64,000 nucleotides of DNA. Origin: Trueperaceae bacterium (GTDB lineage: Bacteria > Deinococcota > Deinococci > Deinococcales > Trueperaceae). The stretch lies in assembly GCA_002707365.1 (NCBI GenBank), contig PAMQ01000008.1, forward strand, positions 3,122-67,121. Reading direction: 5' to 3'. Numbering within the stretch: the first letter of the stretch is position 1; each line of letters starts with the position of its first letter. The notes beneath the pieces are model-generated. The model worked only from the letters and a program-made list of their open reading frames with translations. It was not told the DNA's origin and did no database searches. Positions 33,710 through 42,843 of this stretch are shown piece by piece. The translations under genes were made by a program, and so were the position numbers.

Positions 33710-34544
33710 CGATCCATCCTCCCCAAGCAGGTTGCCATAACTCTACAAGTGTGTTGTAGGCAGCGTATGCGGTTTCCATATCTTCGCTCTTGTATTCGAC
33801 TGTGTCATCATCAACCAAAGTTACGCCAGATGCGCGGGCAGCTGATTCGGCCGATCCTGATTCTTTGAATTGGAGTCGAGTGACAACGGGGTTAGTGACT
33901 GGGAATGGTTTAACCTGCGGAGCCTTTTTTACTGCTATCGCGGCGCCCTGTCTAATCAGGTTTCTGGCTCTTTCAGGATGTAGGCATTGGGCACTGTAGC
34001 GCCCAATGGCTTCTTTAACTACGACTCCCTCAATCTCATTTAGTTCGGCTTGAGCCTCGGCTATGGTTTTGTCATCTCCAGTTACAAGCGTTATCGGAAC
34101 ACCGAAGTGGCCTGCTAGGCGGGCGTTAAGGCCTATTTCCCCTACTAGGTGACTGTTGATCCATAGGTTAGCTACAGCCTGTCCATTGGTCGTGTGGCTA
34201 ATTACGCCTGCTGAACCGTGACGGGTGTGATACCCAACCATCAAAACAGCGTCAAAGGATGAATCTAGTCCTTCGAGTTGACCAAGGCGGCGGGGTGAGC
34301 CGATGATGACTTCAGCACGTGGATCTAGGTCTTCCAGAACAAAATTTCTCATTCCGTTCCCACCGTGTGAATCACTAATGAGTACGTGTGTTGCTCCGCC
34401 TTCGAAAGCTCCGCGGATAGCTGCATCAGCCTCGCCCGTCATGAGTCGGCGAGCTGTCTCGTAGTCATAACCCTTAGGGTTTGTGTGTTCACGGTGTAGG
34501 ACCCCAGAGCACCCCTCCATGTCCACCGAGATGTAAACGCGCAT
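33702..34544 (-). CDS. M55 family peptidase (D-aminopeptidase DppA-like)
   Basis: A 280-aa zinc peptidase: 'MRVYISVDMEGCSGVLHREH' (metal ligands D8 and E10), 'VLISDSHGGNGMRN', 'AVLMVGYHTRHGSAG' (catalytic His region) and 'VTGDD' follow the DppA pattern. DppA from Bacillus is a decameric D-aminopeptidase. With an M42 peptidase next door it would release D- and L-amino acids from short peptides, perhaps cell-wall-derived. ATG 34544; it lies 34 bp downstream of the amidohydrolase. Confidence 0.93.
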   Translation of the reverse strand: MRVYISVDMEGCSGVLHREHTNPKGYDYETARRLMTGEADAAIRGAFEGGATHVLISDSHGGNGMRNFVLEDLDPRAEVIIGSPRRLGQLEGLDSSFDAVLMVGYHTRHGSAGVISHTTNGQAVANLWINSHLVGEIGLNARLAGHFGVPITLVTGDDKTIAEAQAELNEIEGVVVKEAIGRYSAQCLHPERARNLIRQGAAIAVKKAPQVKPFPVTNPVVTRLQFKESGSAESAARASGVTLVDDDTVEYKSEDMETAYAAYNTLVELWQPAWGGWIGG

Positions 34545-34578
34545 TCCTTAATCTCCTTTCGCGAGCAGGCTCAAAAGC

Positions 34579-35781
34579 TTAAGCACCGATACTGGCAAAG
34601 GTTTGAAAGTCACGTGGATCGGGCAAACGGGCACTCCCGTTTTGGACGGTTGCTTGGCCGTTCGTGAATACTGTTTCCACCTTTTCGATTACAGAGAGGT
34701 CAGCTTCTAGGTCGCCATCTAGGATGACCACATCGGCCTGAAGTCCCGATTTAAGACTACCTGTCTGGTCGTCGATGCGTAGGCACCGTGCAGAGTTATG
34801 AGTGGCGGCTTGAAGTACTTGCTCTTTGGTGTCGAAAATCCCGAACTCGAGTAGCGATTCCATTTCTGCGAGGATGGCATCATGTGGTACTACAGGGCTG
34901 CCTGAATCGGTTCCGAATCCGAATGGTACGCCTGCTTTTCTGGCTCGTACCAGCCCCTCGTTTCTACCGCTGTTAGCAAGTTGATTCTTACGTCGTTCGA
35001 TCACGCTGTCTTTCATTCCCCATTCGGCTCCGTTACGAGCTTGTAGCACTACGGGTGACAGAGTTGGCACAATCCAAATTCCTTGTTCTACGATTTGGCT
35101 CAGAAGCTCTTCCGAATAGTTGCCGCCGTGCTCAATGCAATCAACACCAGCTCTTACGGCTCGGTCAGCCCAATCACCTGCGTCGGTAGTTGCTGGCAGG
35201 CCTTCCTCGTGAGCTTGTGCTACCGCAGCATCAATTTCTTCTTGGCTGTAACTGTGGGCCATTACTTTGATCCAATCGGCTCCAGCTCGGGCCTGTTCAC
35301 GCACTGCCCGCCGGACCTCGTCGACGCCGTCCGCCTGGCGGTTTCCCCACCATATGTGACCTCCAGTGCGACAGACTGCTCTACCACAGGCATAAACAGT
35401 TGGCCCTGGCAGGAGTCCGTCTTGAACTGCTTGGCGGGCATAAAGACCCGTGTCGTGACCACAACCGACATTGCGGAATGTGGTGACGCCCGCCTCAACA
35501 GCGGCCTTGAGTCCACGGGCCACTTTTAAATAGGCCATTGGACCGTCATGTCGCGTCTGAGCTTCGAGGTCAGAAAAGCCGTCCCAACCCAAGTGCCCGT
35601 GCAAGTTCATTAGTCCCGGGATAAGGGTTTTCCCGGTAGCGTCAAGGACGGTGTCGTTTGTTTCGTTGGGTCCACCATCTACACTAGAGATTGTTTTGCC
35701 TTCGATGCAGATACTGCCGTTTTGAACAAAACGGCCCTCCCGACTGTCGAAGCGCTTACCGCCGCGGATAATCGTGGCCAT
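34579..35781 (-). CDS. Amidohydrolase family protein (imidazolonepropionase/prolidase-like)
   Basis: A 400-aa paralogue of the 6382-7608 protein: 'NLHGHLGWDGFSDL' (HxH), 'AGVTTFRNVGCG', 'GADWIKVMAHSYS', 'ATTDAGDWADRAV', 'DCIEHGGNYSEE' and 'GFGTDSGSPVVPHDA'. The His usually found in 'ITAHA' reads T-T-D-A here, so one of the usual ligands may be absent or shifted. Probably hydrolyses a peptide-like or cyclic amide substrate. It is the first gene of the operon with the M55 and M42 peptidases; AAAGGAG precedes ATG 35781. Confidence 0.9.
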   Translation of the reverse strand: MATIIRGGKRFDSREGRFVQNGSICIEGKTISSVDGGPNETNDTVLDATGKTLIPGLMNLHGHLGWDGFSDLEAQTRHDGPMAYLKVARGLKAAVEAGVTTFRNVGCGHDTGLYARQAVQDGLLPGPTVYACGRAVCRTGGHIWWGNRQADGVDEVRRAVREQARAGADWIKVMAHSYSQEEIDAAVAQAHEEGLPATTDAGDWADRAVRAGVDCIEHGGNYSEELLSQIVEQGIWIVPTLSPVVLQARNGAEWGMKDSVIERRKNQLANSGRNEGLVRARKAGVPFGFGTDSGSPVVPHDAILAEMESLLEFGIFDTKEQVLQAATHNSARCLRIDDQTGSLKSGLQADVVILDGDLEADLSVIEKVETVFTNGQATVQNGSARLPDPRDFQTFASIGA

Positions 35782-36230
35782 CTGTTGCTCCTTTCTTAAC
35801 TCTTTTCTTATCTAGGTGTATTTTTTGGTGCGCTGAGCATTTGCCTGACGCACGTATTGTTTTCGAGGGGCTCATGCTACCATGTGCGTTTTCCGGGGTT
35901 TAAATTACGACATTTAAGAATTCCCCGGCCTTCCAGTAGGTGGGGGTTTTATGGGTTTTGAAAGTCGGCCAATTACTTTGTTAAATTCCAACAATCCCAT
36001 ATTTAATAACTGTGAACCTGAACGGTTCTGTGAATCATCAATAAGCACCAAAAAATGTCAATAAAAAAGGTGGTGTAATTAGTAGATTACTGATTCTTGC
36101 TTGGGGTTTCAGCGAAAAACGGATTTTTCATTACCTTAGTTGCAGTTTTCAAGCTCTCCATCACAGTGAGCATCTGGATCGTGAGAGACAAATTAGACTT
36201 GTCCCTCACGATCTATCTGTTAGTCCCGTC
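35782..36230. other. Intergenic region with one hairpin
   Basis: 449 bp, AT-rich, no supported ORF. It should contain the promoter of the amidohydrolase-M55-M42 operon. The end next to the interrupted amidohydrolase holds a hairpin (36177-36213). Confidence 0.5.
36177..36213 (-). terminator. Hairpin downstream of interrupted amidohydrolase
   Basis: GATCGTGAGAGACAA (36177-36191) pairs with TTGTCCCTCACGATC (36199-36213) with one mismatch and a 7-nt loop, 18 bp after the gene's stop. No T-run. Likely the 3' end of the 40969-36231 transcript. Confidence 0.55.
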
Positions 36231-37694
36231 TCAGGTTTTTCTTATTGGAAAAGCTGGTGGGTAGAGGTCATCAATATTACGGCCTTCAGGGTCTCGAGCT
36301 TCGAGCTCTAGTTTGTATCTTTGCCAAGCTTGATGGGCGTCATGTTGTAGTTGAGCTTCAGCGAGCCCAACTACGTGGCTGTTTTCAACAACGGTCCGAC
36401 CGTCGACCACCACTGTTTCAGTATCTACACCATTAGCGTAGTGAATCAAAGCCGTTATGGGGTCATCCACCACACCAATGTGTAGTCCCCGCAAATCAAA
36501 CACTGAAATATCTGCACGAGCACCTGCAACTAGTCGGCCAATATCGCTACGTCCCAAAGCCTTTGCTCCACCTAGAGTGGCAGAATTGAATACTTCAGCA
36601 GCATTTCACGAGGTAGGGTCAGCGTCAGCAACTTTGGACATGGTTGTAACCATGCGCATTTCCGCTACTAGATCAGGGGGGACTGTGTCAGTACCCAGCG
36701 CGACATTAACGCCTGCGTCAACGTAACGTTGGAATGAGCGAAGAAAAATCCCTTGTCGAGAGAAGACCACAGGTGTGTGTCCTACGTTCGTACCTGAATC
36801 TGCCAGGAGTTTGAGGTCATCCTCGTACTGGCCTTCACCAATTTCTGGGTGGCCACGAAGATAGATCGCATGTGTAAGTGTCAATTCTGGACCTAGAACT
36901 TCAAGATTAGCCAGGCGTTCTACAGGACTCATGCCTAATTCCTTAAGGTTACTGATTGTTTCGTGAGGGTACTGTGCAAAATGAGAACGAACCGGAACTC
37001 CTAGCTCACGGGCTGTGGAGCTTGCAGCTTTGAACAGCTCATCTGAACAGGTCTCGCTAGTGTAGGGGAAAAGGAAACCCTTAAGCGTGTCATCGTTAAG
37101 GCCACGAAGTTCTTCGATGAGGGCGACGGCACGTTCTAACCCCTCGAGGCCCTCTTTTGGGTTGGGAATCACGTGGGTTTTCCCATTTTCTTCAAAGCGG
37201 CTATGGTCCTGAAAATTATGCGCCAAGTAGGCGCGAGCACCAAGTTCTCGGGAGGCCTCGGCCAGCAGTTTTGGTTCGATTTCGGGATCGGCGTAGCGTT
37301 TGCTGGCCATCGTAGTTACGTTGCAAAAAGTTGTAGAGCCATGTCGCAGTAATCCCGCCACTGCGAATCGAGCGGAAGTACGGTAATCTGCTTCGTCCCA
37401 AACCAACTTTTTACTTTCGAACCAGGCTCTCGACTTTGGAAAGCCAACCTTACCCACGTCTATTCGGAGTGGTTGCAGGTCGATGTTGCCTATGCAGTGT
37501 AAATTAATGAGGCCTGGTGAAATAAGACGACCTTCCGCTTGGATGGTTCTGGATACTTTTGGGCAAGATGGATCGTTAGGGAAGCCTACGAAAGTAATGG
37601 TGTTACCTTCGTAAACTACACATCCACCATCTAGAATTTCATGATTTTTGCCGTCAAAAGCAACTACGAAGCCACCCTGGATTTTAACGCTCAT
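36231..37694 (-). pseudogene. ATZ/TRZ-like amidohydrolase interrupted by one in-frame TGA
   Basis: The frame encodes 487 codons, matching the 486-aa paralogue at 11736-13196, but TGA at 36608-36606 splits it into 362 and ~124 residues. On both sides the two proteins align without gaps: 'KVADADPTS' stop 'NAAEVFNSATLGGAKALGRS', against 'KVAHTNARTATAREVYNAVT'. Other landmarks: 'ISPGLINLHCIGNID', 'VRSHFAQYPHE', 'LTHAIYLRG', 'VALGTDTVPPD'. As in the paralogue, the HxH motif lacks its second His (H66-C-I68). It may be a recent pseudogene, a sequencing error, or a readthrough product. ATG 37694 has GGAG upstream. Last gene of a four-gene operon. Confidence 0.85.
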
Positions 37695-37713
37695 AAGCTC
37701 ACACTCCGTTTTC

Positions 37714-38847
37714 TTATAGGCTTCGCGAGAACGATGCTAGCCGGTCTAGGCCTTCTTCGATAAGGGGTGATTTTTGCATCAATGAACCTCGCATAATGGT
37801 GGGTCCTGCGTTCCCCATCAAGACTTTTCCCTCTTCACGAAGTCGGTTTGAGAACTCTGCAGCTGAGAGGCCGGTGTCAGAAATGTCGAAAGCAACGTAG
37901 TAGGCGCCTTGCAGCTCACAGTAAGGAAAGCCCATCTGGTCCAGGGCCGTTGTCCAAACCCCACGCCTACGTTCGTATTCTTGAAGGATAGGTTCAAACC
38001 AGTCACGAGGGTGCTCGAGTGCGACTGTGGCCCCAGCCTGCGCTACTGATGTAGCACAAATAGTCATAGCGTGATGGAAAGGCATGAACGCGTCGATCAA
38101 TTCCTCGCGCGCAGCAACGTACCCAACTCTCAGGCCCGTAAGTGCATAACCTTTGGACAGGCTATTAAGGACAATAGTGCGCTCTCGCATTCCGGGAAAT
38201 GATGCAAGACTCACGTGTTTGTGTTCTCCATAAACGTAATGTTCGTAAATTTCATCAGATAACACTAGAAGATTATTTCTAACTGCCACTTCAGCTATTC
38301 CCCGTAATGTTTCCTCTGGGATGACAGTGCCCGTTGGATTGCATGGCGTAACAATAATAAGCATGCGTGTTTTTGGCGTGATTGATGCTTCTAGGGCATC
38401 AGGGTCAATAGTGAAGTTCGAATCGATAGTGGTTGGTACTGTGACTAGTTCAGCTCCTAGCATCCTAGCTACGTCCGAGTAATTGCCGTAGTGCGGAGTG
38501 GGAATCAGTGCGTTTTCACCTGGGTCGAGCGTCCCCATCAATACTGAGACAAGTGCCTCCTGAGCTCCGCTGGTAACCATAATTTCATTGTCTGGATTAA
38601 AAGTGAGCTGGTTCTCTCGTTTAAGTTTCGTGGCGGCCGCTTGCCGCAATTCAGGGGATCCTGCCCAGGCTGTGTAAGAAGCTTTTTTTGCGTCAATTGC
38701 TTCTCGCATTGCTTCGAAGATGAATTCTGGTGGTTCGAAGTCGGGGGTACCGCTGCTAAGACCAATCAATCCCGGTACGGCGACTGATGTCTGGCGTCCT
38801 AGGGGTATAGTCTTCACGCGTTGGGCAATATGTTTGGTTATATCCAT
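37714..38847 (-). CDS. Class I/II PLP-dependent aminotransferase (aspartate aminotransferase-like)
   Basis: A 377-aa fold-type I enzyme: 'VTSGAQEALVSVLMGTLDPG', 'IIVTPCNPTGTVIPEE' (the NPTG motif), 'LLVLSDEIYEHYVYGEHKH' (D and Y contacting PLP), 'VLNSLSKGYALTGLRVGYV' (Schiff-base Lys and the Arg of the phosphate clamp). Likely a cytoplasmic amino-acid transaminase using 2-oxoglutarate or pyruvate. AAGGAGG precedes ATG 38847. It lies 12 bp after a Gfo/Idh oxidoreductase and 19 bp before the interrupted amidohydrolase, in one operon. Confidence 0.94.
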   Translation of the reverse strand: MDITKHIAQRVKTIPLGRQTSVAVPGLIGLSSGTPDFEPPEFIFEAMREAIDAKKASYTAWAGSPELRQAAATKLKRENQLTFNPDNEIMVTSGAQEALVSVLMGTLDPGENALIPTPHYGNYSDVARMLGAELVTVPTTIDSNFTIDPDALEASITPKTRMLIIVTPCNPTGTVIPEETLRGIAEVAVRNNLLVLSDEIYEHYVYGEHKHVSLASFPGMRERTIVLNSLSKGYALTGLRVGYVAAREELIDAFMPFHHAMTICATSVAQAGATVALEHPRDWFEPILQEYERRRGVWTTALDQMGFPYCELQGAYYVAFDISDTGLSAAEFSNRLREEGKVLMGNAGPTIMRGSLMQKSPLIEEGLDRLASFSRSL

Positions 38848-38859
38848 AATGTCTCCTCC

Positions 38860-39927
38860 TTAAAGATCTATCCAGCGACGCTCAGTCGAGGAGCGTCTGA
38901 CGGCATCCATTACTTCTTGGCAACGTAGACCATCCTCAAACGTTGCACCCCAATTGAGATTACGGTGTTCACTAATTGCACTAATCAGTTCCCGCATCAA
39001 ACTTACAACTGATACGTTCCAAATACCGGAGCCAACACCTTCAAGTCCTTCGTTAGGATCGGAGACGGATTGGTCTTGGAAATCCTCTCCAGCTTTTGCC
39101 ACTAAGAGCTTCTCGTCGTTGTCAGAGAGAAAAATCGTTCCCTCACTGCCGAAGATTTGTGTTGAGCTACCAACACCATGTCGGGCTGCGCCGCTGATCA
39201 AGACAGTGGCGAGTGCACCAGATTCCATTTTTAGCGTGAAACGGGTGAAATCATCGGCTGTCGCCGTCCAGGCGTTACCGCTTGCTTTGTCGATTCGGTT
39301 AGGAACCATAGTCTCGACAACACCATTTGCAGAAACGACGTTGCCTAACCAAAAACGGATCAAGTCTATTTGGTGGGAACCACTTGCGCCCATACGCCCG
39401 CCGCCACGTTCTTCAAGCATCCACCAGTCACCCTCAGACTTTGAACTAGGGTCACTTAGGGCTGCTGAGATGTTGACGATGTTGAGGTGCTTAACTTTGC
39501 CAATAGCGCCGCCCTCAATCAGCTCTTGGATTTTACGGCGATTGGGGTTGAAGCGGAGTTCATGGTCAATCATGTGGATGCGGCCTAGTGAGTCTGCTTT
39601 TTCCAGCATGGCGGCTGACTCTTCAGAGTTCATCGCCATGGGCTTATCACACAACACATGAGCTCCTGATTCTAGTGCTGCTAGAGCCATTGGTGCGTGA
39701 GTGTCAGTTGGCGTAGCGATACATACTAAATCCAAATCATGGCTTGCCAGCATAGCCTGCCAATCGTCGTAGGCTTCTGGTACTCCGAACTCATCACCAG
39801 CAGATTTGGCACTCTCTAGCCTTTGACTGGCTATAGCCACGACTTCTGCCTCGTTTATAGTTGCCAATGCTGGTAGAAAAGCCGCCCGGGCGAAACTTGC
39901 TCCGATCACACCTACCTTAATACTCAT
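38860..39927 (-). CDS. Gfo/Idh/MocA family oxidoreductase
   Basis: A 355-aa NAD(P)-dependent dehydrogenase: Rossmann start 'IKVGVIGASFARAAFLPAL', 'VCIATPTDTHAPMALAALES', and the catalytic EKP-type box as 'LCDKPMAMN'. A C-terminal alpha/beta domain has 'EERGGGRMGASGSHQIDLIR'. ATG 39927 with AAGGAAAC just upstream is the start; a frame extension to 40014 would run into the upstream gene. It is 19 bp downstream of another family member. Probable substrate: a sugar, inositol-like or other polyol derivative. Confidence 0.93.
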   Translation of the reverse strand: MSIKVGVIGASFARAAFLPALATINEAEVVAIASQRLESAKSAGDEFGVPEAYDDWQAMLASHDLDLVCIATPTDTHAPMALAALESGAHVLCDKPMAMNSEESAAMLEKADSLGRIHMIDHELRFNPNRRKIQELIEGGAIGKVKHLNIVNISAALSDPSSKSEGDWWMLEERGGGRMGASGSHQIDLIRFWLGNVVSANGVVETMVPNRIDKASGNAWTATADDFTRFTLKMESGALATVLISGAARHGVGSSTQIFGSEGTIFLSDNDEKLLVAKAGEDFQDQSVSDPNEGLEGVGSGIWNVSVVSLMRELISAISEHRNLNWGATFEDGLRCQEVMDAVRRSSTERRWIDL

Positions 39928-39946
39928 GGTTGTTTCCTTCCTATAC

Positions 39947-40969
39947 TCATATTTTGGCAGGCTGATCGATTTTGATCCTTCTGCCTTCACGCGCTGATTG
40001 TATGCACGCCTCAACCATTGCTAACGACCCTAGGTGGTCTTTGCCACTGCATTCGATTGGTGCTCCCTGCGAAGCCTGAAGAAATGCTGTCAGCAAACTA
40101 CTCAGGTCAGTAACCCATGGTTCGGACGGCGGCAACTCTACTGGTGTGAGTTCTTTATCCATGCGCTTTGCTTGGTACAAGTCACCGAACATATCGCGTT
40201 GGACTATAACCCCGTTACTGCCATCTGTACGCCATTCGAAATTGAGTTCTTGCCAACCACCAACCCAGGTGCCTTGATAGTTAATTTCGAAGCCACCTTC
40301 GAATTCAAATAAGGCCGACACATTGGTGTCGTCTGCGTACATCGTCCAAGACGGGTTCCAGCTTCGGCAGTATACCGCTACTGCTTCCCGTTGGTATACA
40401 AAGCGCATTAGGTCGAAGTGGTGAATCGATTGTTCCCACAACATTGGTTGCAACATACTAATTGGATACCGATTGAGTCTTTGGGCGTGCCCGTTGCGCC
40501 AACGTTCGTAGGTGAAGCGACAGAATCCTAGTTGCCCAGCAGCATCTTTTTCTAGAAGACGTCGGTATTTCTGGGTAACTGGTAAGTACCGGAAGTTTAG
40601 GCCTATCATTAAAGGAATCCCCGCTTTCTCAGCCTGTTGAACATAGTCAATTGCGAGTTCAAGATTGAGGGCTAAAGGTTTCTCAACAAGTAAGGGTAGT
40701 CTATGTTTACAAGCTGCGGCGATATCCATTTCGCGGGAATCTGGAGGTGTTGCGAGAATAGTCGCATCGATGTCCTCTATGGTTTCGAGCGCCTCGGTTA
40801 GAGACGCGAATGATGGTTGATTCCCAAATCGATGTTGAGCTTGTTCTAGAGAGGTTGGGTCAGGATCAACGTAGCAAATCAAATCGCAGTCGGGATTGCG
40901 TTGGATCGTATCAGCCCAGGCGTGGCCGCGCGCTCCAAGTCCAGCCAAAACAAGGCGCAGTTTCTTCAC
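39947..40969 (-). CDS. Gfo/Idh/MocA family oxidoreductase
   Basis: A 340-aa protein with Rossmann motif 'LRLVLAGLGARGHAWADT', 'ATILATPPDSREMDIAAACK', 'LLVEKPLALNL' (catalytic EKP) and 'EQSIHHFDLMRFVY' (the conserved His-Asp helix of the catalytic domain). The start is GTG 40969. It is the first gene of the 40969-36231 operon and lies next to a second family member, an arrangement often seen for two-step oxidation/epimerisation of sugars. Confidence 0.94.
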   Translation of the reverse strand: MKKLRLVLAGLGARGHAWADTIQRNPDCDLICYVDPDPTSLEQAQHRFGNQPSFASLTEALETIEDIDATILATPPDSREMDIAAACKHRLPLLVEKPLALNLELAIDYVQQAEKAGIPLMIGLNFRYLPVTQKYRRLLEKDAAGQLGFCRFTYERWRNGHAQRLNRYPISMLQPMLWEQSIHHFDLMRFVYQREAVAVYCRSWNPSWTMYADDTNVSALFEFEGGFEINYQGTWVGGWQELNFEWRTDGSNGVIVQRDMFGDLYQAKRMDKELTPVELPPSEPWVTDLSSLLTAFLQASQGAPIECSGKDHLGSLAMVEACIQSAREGRRIKIDQPAKI

Positions 40970-41240
40970 AAGTCACCTGTCCTTGGGAGCTTAGTAAAGT
41001 AATCAGGGCTTAGGGCATCACAAGTGGATGGGGTTTTCCTAATGGGCCGATTCGTAGTGTCATCGTCGTTCTCAAGATGTCTTAATGAGTAGGGTAAAAC
41101 CTTAATTTCTCCAGATGATAATGGTGCTTTATTACCGTTCATCTTTTCACGCTGAAAGGTTGACCTGTTAACGGCATAATAGGTTGTCAGGCTACCACTA
41201 TTAATGGAGGTTTCGCTGATCGGAAGGGCTCTCCGTACGG

Positions 41241-41255
41241 GTCAATATTATTGAC
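41241..41255. repeat. Short palindrome overlapping the sulfatase stop codon
   Basis: GTCAATA-T-TATTGAC, perfect 7-bp arms with a single central base; the sulfatase stop codon lies inside. Function unknown, possibly chance. Confidence 0.35.
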
Positions 41256-42567
41256 GTTTTAGGTCTGCGGTTGCCATCTGGTGGTAAGGGGTAATGACTG
41301 GACCACGCAAGATGGGATCGTCAACGTCTTCGAGCCATTTCAGAAGTAGGTCGTCTAGGTTTTCTCGCACTGCGCGATAGCATGGGTCTATCCCCAGATT
41401 ATTTAGCTCTTGAGGGTCGGCAGCCAGGTCATACATTTCAACCACAGGGCGTTCCTGCAGGGGTCCTGTACCAGGGATATGTGATTTGAACCCTTCTTTT
41501 GGTGCTATTGGCATGCGACTCGGAGTGAAGTTCCTAATGAGTTTAAATTTATCACTCCGAACGCTACGCGATTCGGTCCATCGTTGAGCTGCGTGCATCA
41601 TGCCGAAAGTAATTTCTCTGGCCGGTAAGGCTTTTTCGTCGCGGAAGAAAGAAGCAAAACTCTTGCCTTGTACATTCTCAGGAATTGGGAGGTTAGCTAA
41701 ATCTAGGAGCGTTGGCAAAATATCAATATTGCTAGTTTGCCAGTTACACACTGTCCCACCACTTACCCCTCCTTCAGGCCAGCGCATTAGTAGAGCTGTT
41801 TTTAGTCCACCATCGTATAGCTGCCATTTACACCTGGGGAGTTCGACACCGTGATCGCTAGTGAAAACTACTATTGTATTTTTATCAAGGCCGGTAGAAG
41901 CAAGCTTCTTTAGTATTTGGCCAACAGCTTTGTCTAGGTAACTGATTGCTCCTTGGAGGCCCGAAATGTACTTATTGGTGATTGTTCCATGTGCCGAGTG
42001 TGACTTGATCTCAACGCCGTTGGAATCGTCTGGCTCAGCCCCACTCCAGTCAAATGGAGTGTGAGTTTCGAACATGCCGATTTGGGCATAAAACGGGGAG
42101 TCGGTGTCTTTGCATTCCTCTAAGAATTCGGTAACGGCTTCAGCAGTTTCAACGGCTGAAACGATTCGTTCACCTGTGATCAAATGGAACCAACCAGATT
42201 CCTTTAGAGGTTGTTCCTGAAACCCAAGATTGTCATCAGGGGGTGCTTCGTGTTGGTGGTTGAATAGAACGGTACGGTAGCCGTGTGAATGGAGGAGATG
42301 TGAAAGGTGCTTCTCGCCAGAGTTGAGTCGCCAGCTGTATGGTTCTTGGATAAGGCTCATCAGACCGTTGCTTTGAGGGTACCTACCCGTCATCATTGCG
42401 CCCCGACTTGGTGTGCAAACTGGGGATGTACAGTATGCGTTTGAGAATAAATATCCGTCGTTAGCAAAGGCATCAAGGTGGGGAGTGTTCAATGTAGGGT
42501 GTTGGTAACAACCGAGCCAATCTCCCATGTCGTGACTAGTTATGAAAATGATATTAGGTTGTCCCAC
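41248..42567 (-). CDS. Sulfatase (formylglycine-dependent, family S1)
   Basis: A 439-aa sulfatase. 'PNIIFITSHDMGDW' gives the N-terminal metal Asp, 'SPVCTPSRGAMMTGRYP' contains the C-x-P-S-R formylglycine motif (C51), and 'TIVVFTSDHGVELPR' gives the Asp-His metal ligands. 'PHLDAFANDGYLFSNAYC' and 'RDEKALPAREITFG' also fit. There is no signal peptide, so it would act in the cytoplasm on imported sulfated sugars. It requires a formylglycine-generating or anaerobic maturase not seen in this window. It is monocistronic and near carbohydrate dehydrogenases. Confidence 0.94.
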   Translation of the reverse strand: MGQPNIIFITSHDMGDWLGCYQHPTLNTPHLDAFANDGYLFSNAYCTSPVCTPSRGAMMTGRYPQSNGLMSLIQEPYSWRLNSGEKHLSHLLHSHGYRTVLFNHQHEAPPDDNLGFQEQPLKESGWFHLITGERIVSAVETAEAVTEFLEECKDTDSPFYAQIGMFETHTPFDWSGAEPDDSNGVEIKSHSAHGTITNKYISGLQGAISYLDKAVGQILKKLASTGLDKNTIVVFTSDHGVELPRCKWQLYDGGLKTALLMRWPEGGVSGGTVCNWQTSNIDILPTLLDLANLPIPENVQGKSFASFFRDEKALPAREITFGMMHAAQRWTESRSVRSDKFKLIRNFTPSRMPIAPKEGFKSHIPGTGPLQERPVVEMYDLAADPQELNNLGIDPCYRAVRENLDDLLLKWLEDVDDPILRGPVITPYHQMATADLKRQ

Positions 42568-42843
42568 AAATTCCTCCCGCTCTTCTAGTACTGGATATAC
42601 GTTACCAGTGGTGGCTTAAAAAGACCCTGGTTTGATCCAATAGTTTTGCCATCTAGCCAGTGGTATCGACAGCAACTATTGCCCGGAAGTAATTCACTGT
42701 TTAATGCGCTTAGGCCATGGTGCGTTCCAGGCAATTGTAGGACTTTTCTCTTAAAAAATTGTATACAGGGGTGTGTTCCAAGCGAATCAGAGATTTAGGA
42801 TCCCGGTCCAGGGAAGTCCTTATGACACTTTGGAGGAGTCACA

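Noticed and set aside
36606-36608. Selenocysteine codon
   Set aside because: The TGA falls opposite an Ala of the paralogue, away from the active site, with no downstream hairpin of SECIS type.
38954-39661. 235-codon plus-strand ORF over a Gfo/Idh gene
   Set aside because: Antisense to a well-supported oxidoreductase; Ser/Pro-rich product without homology signals.
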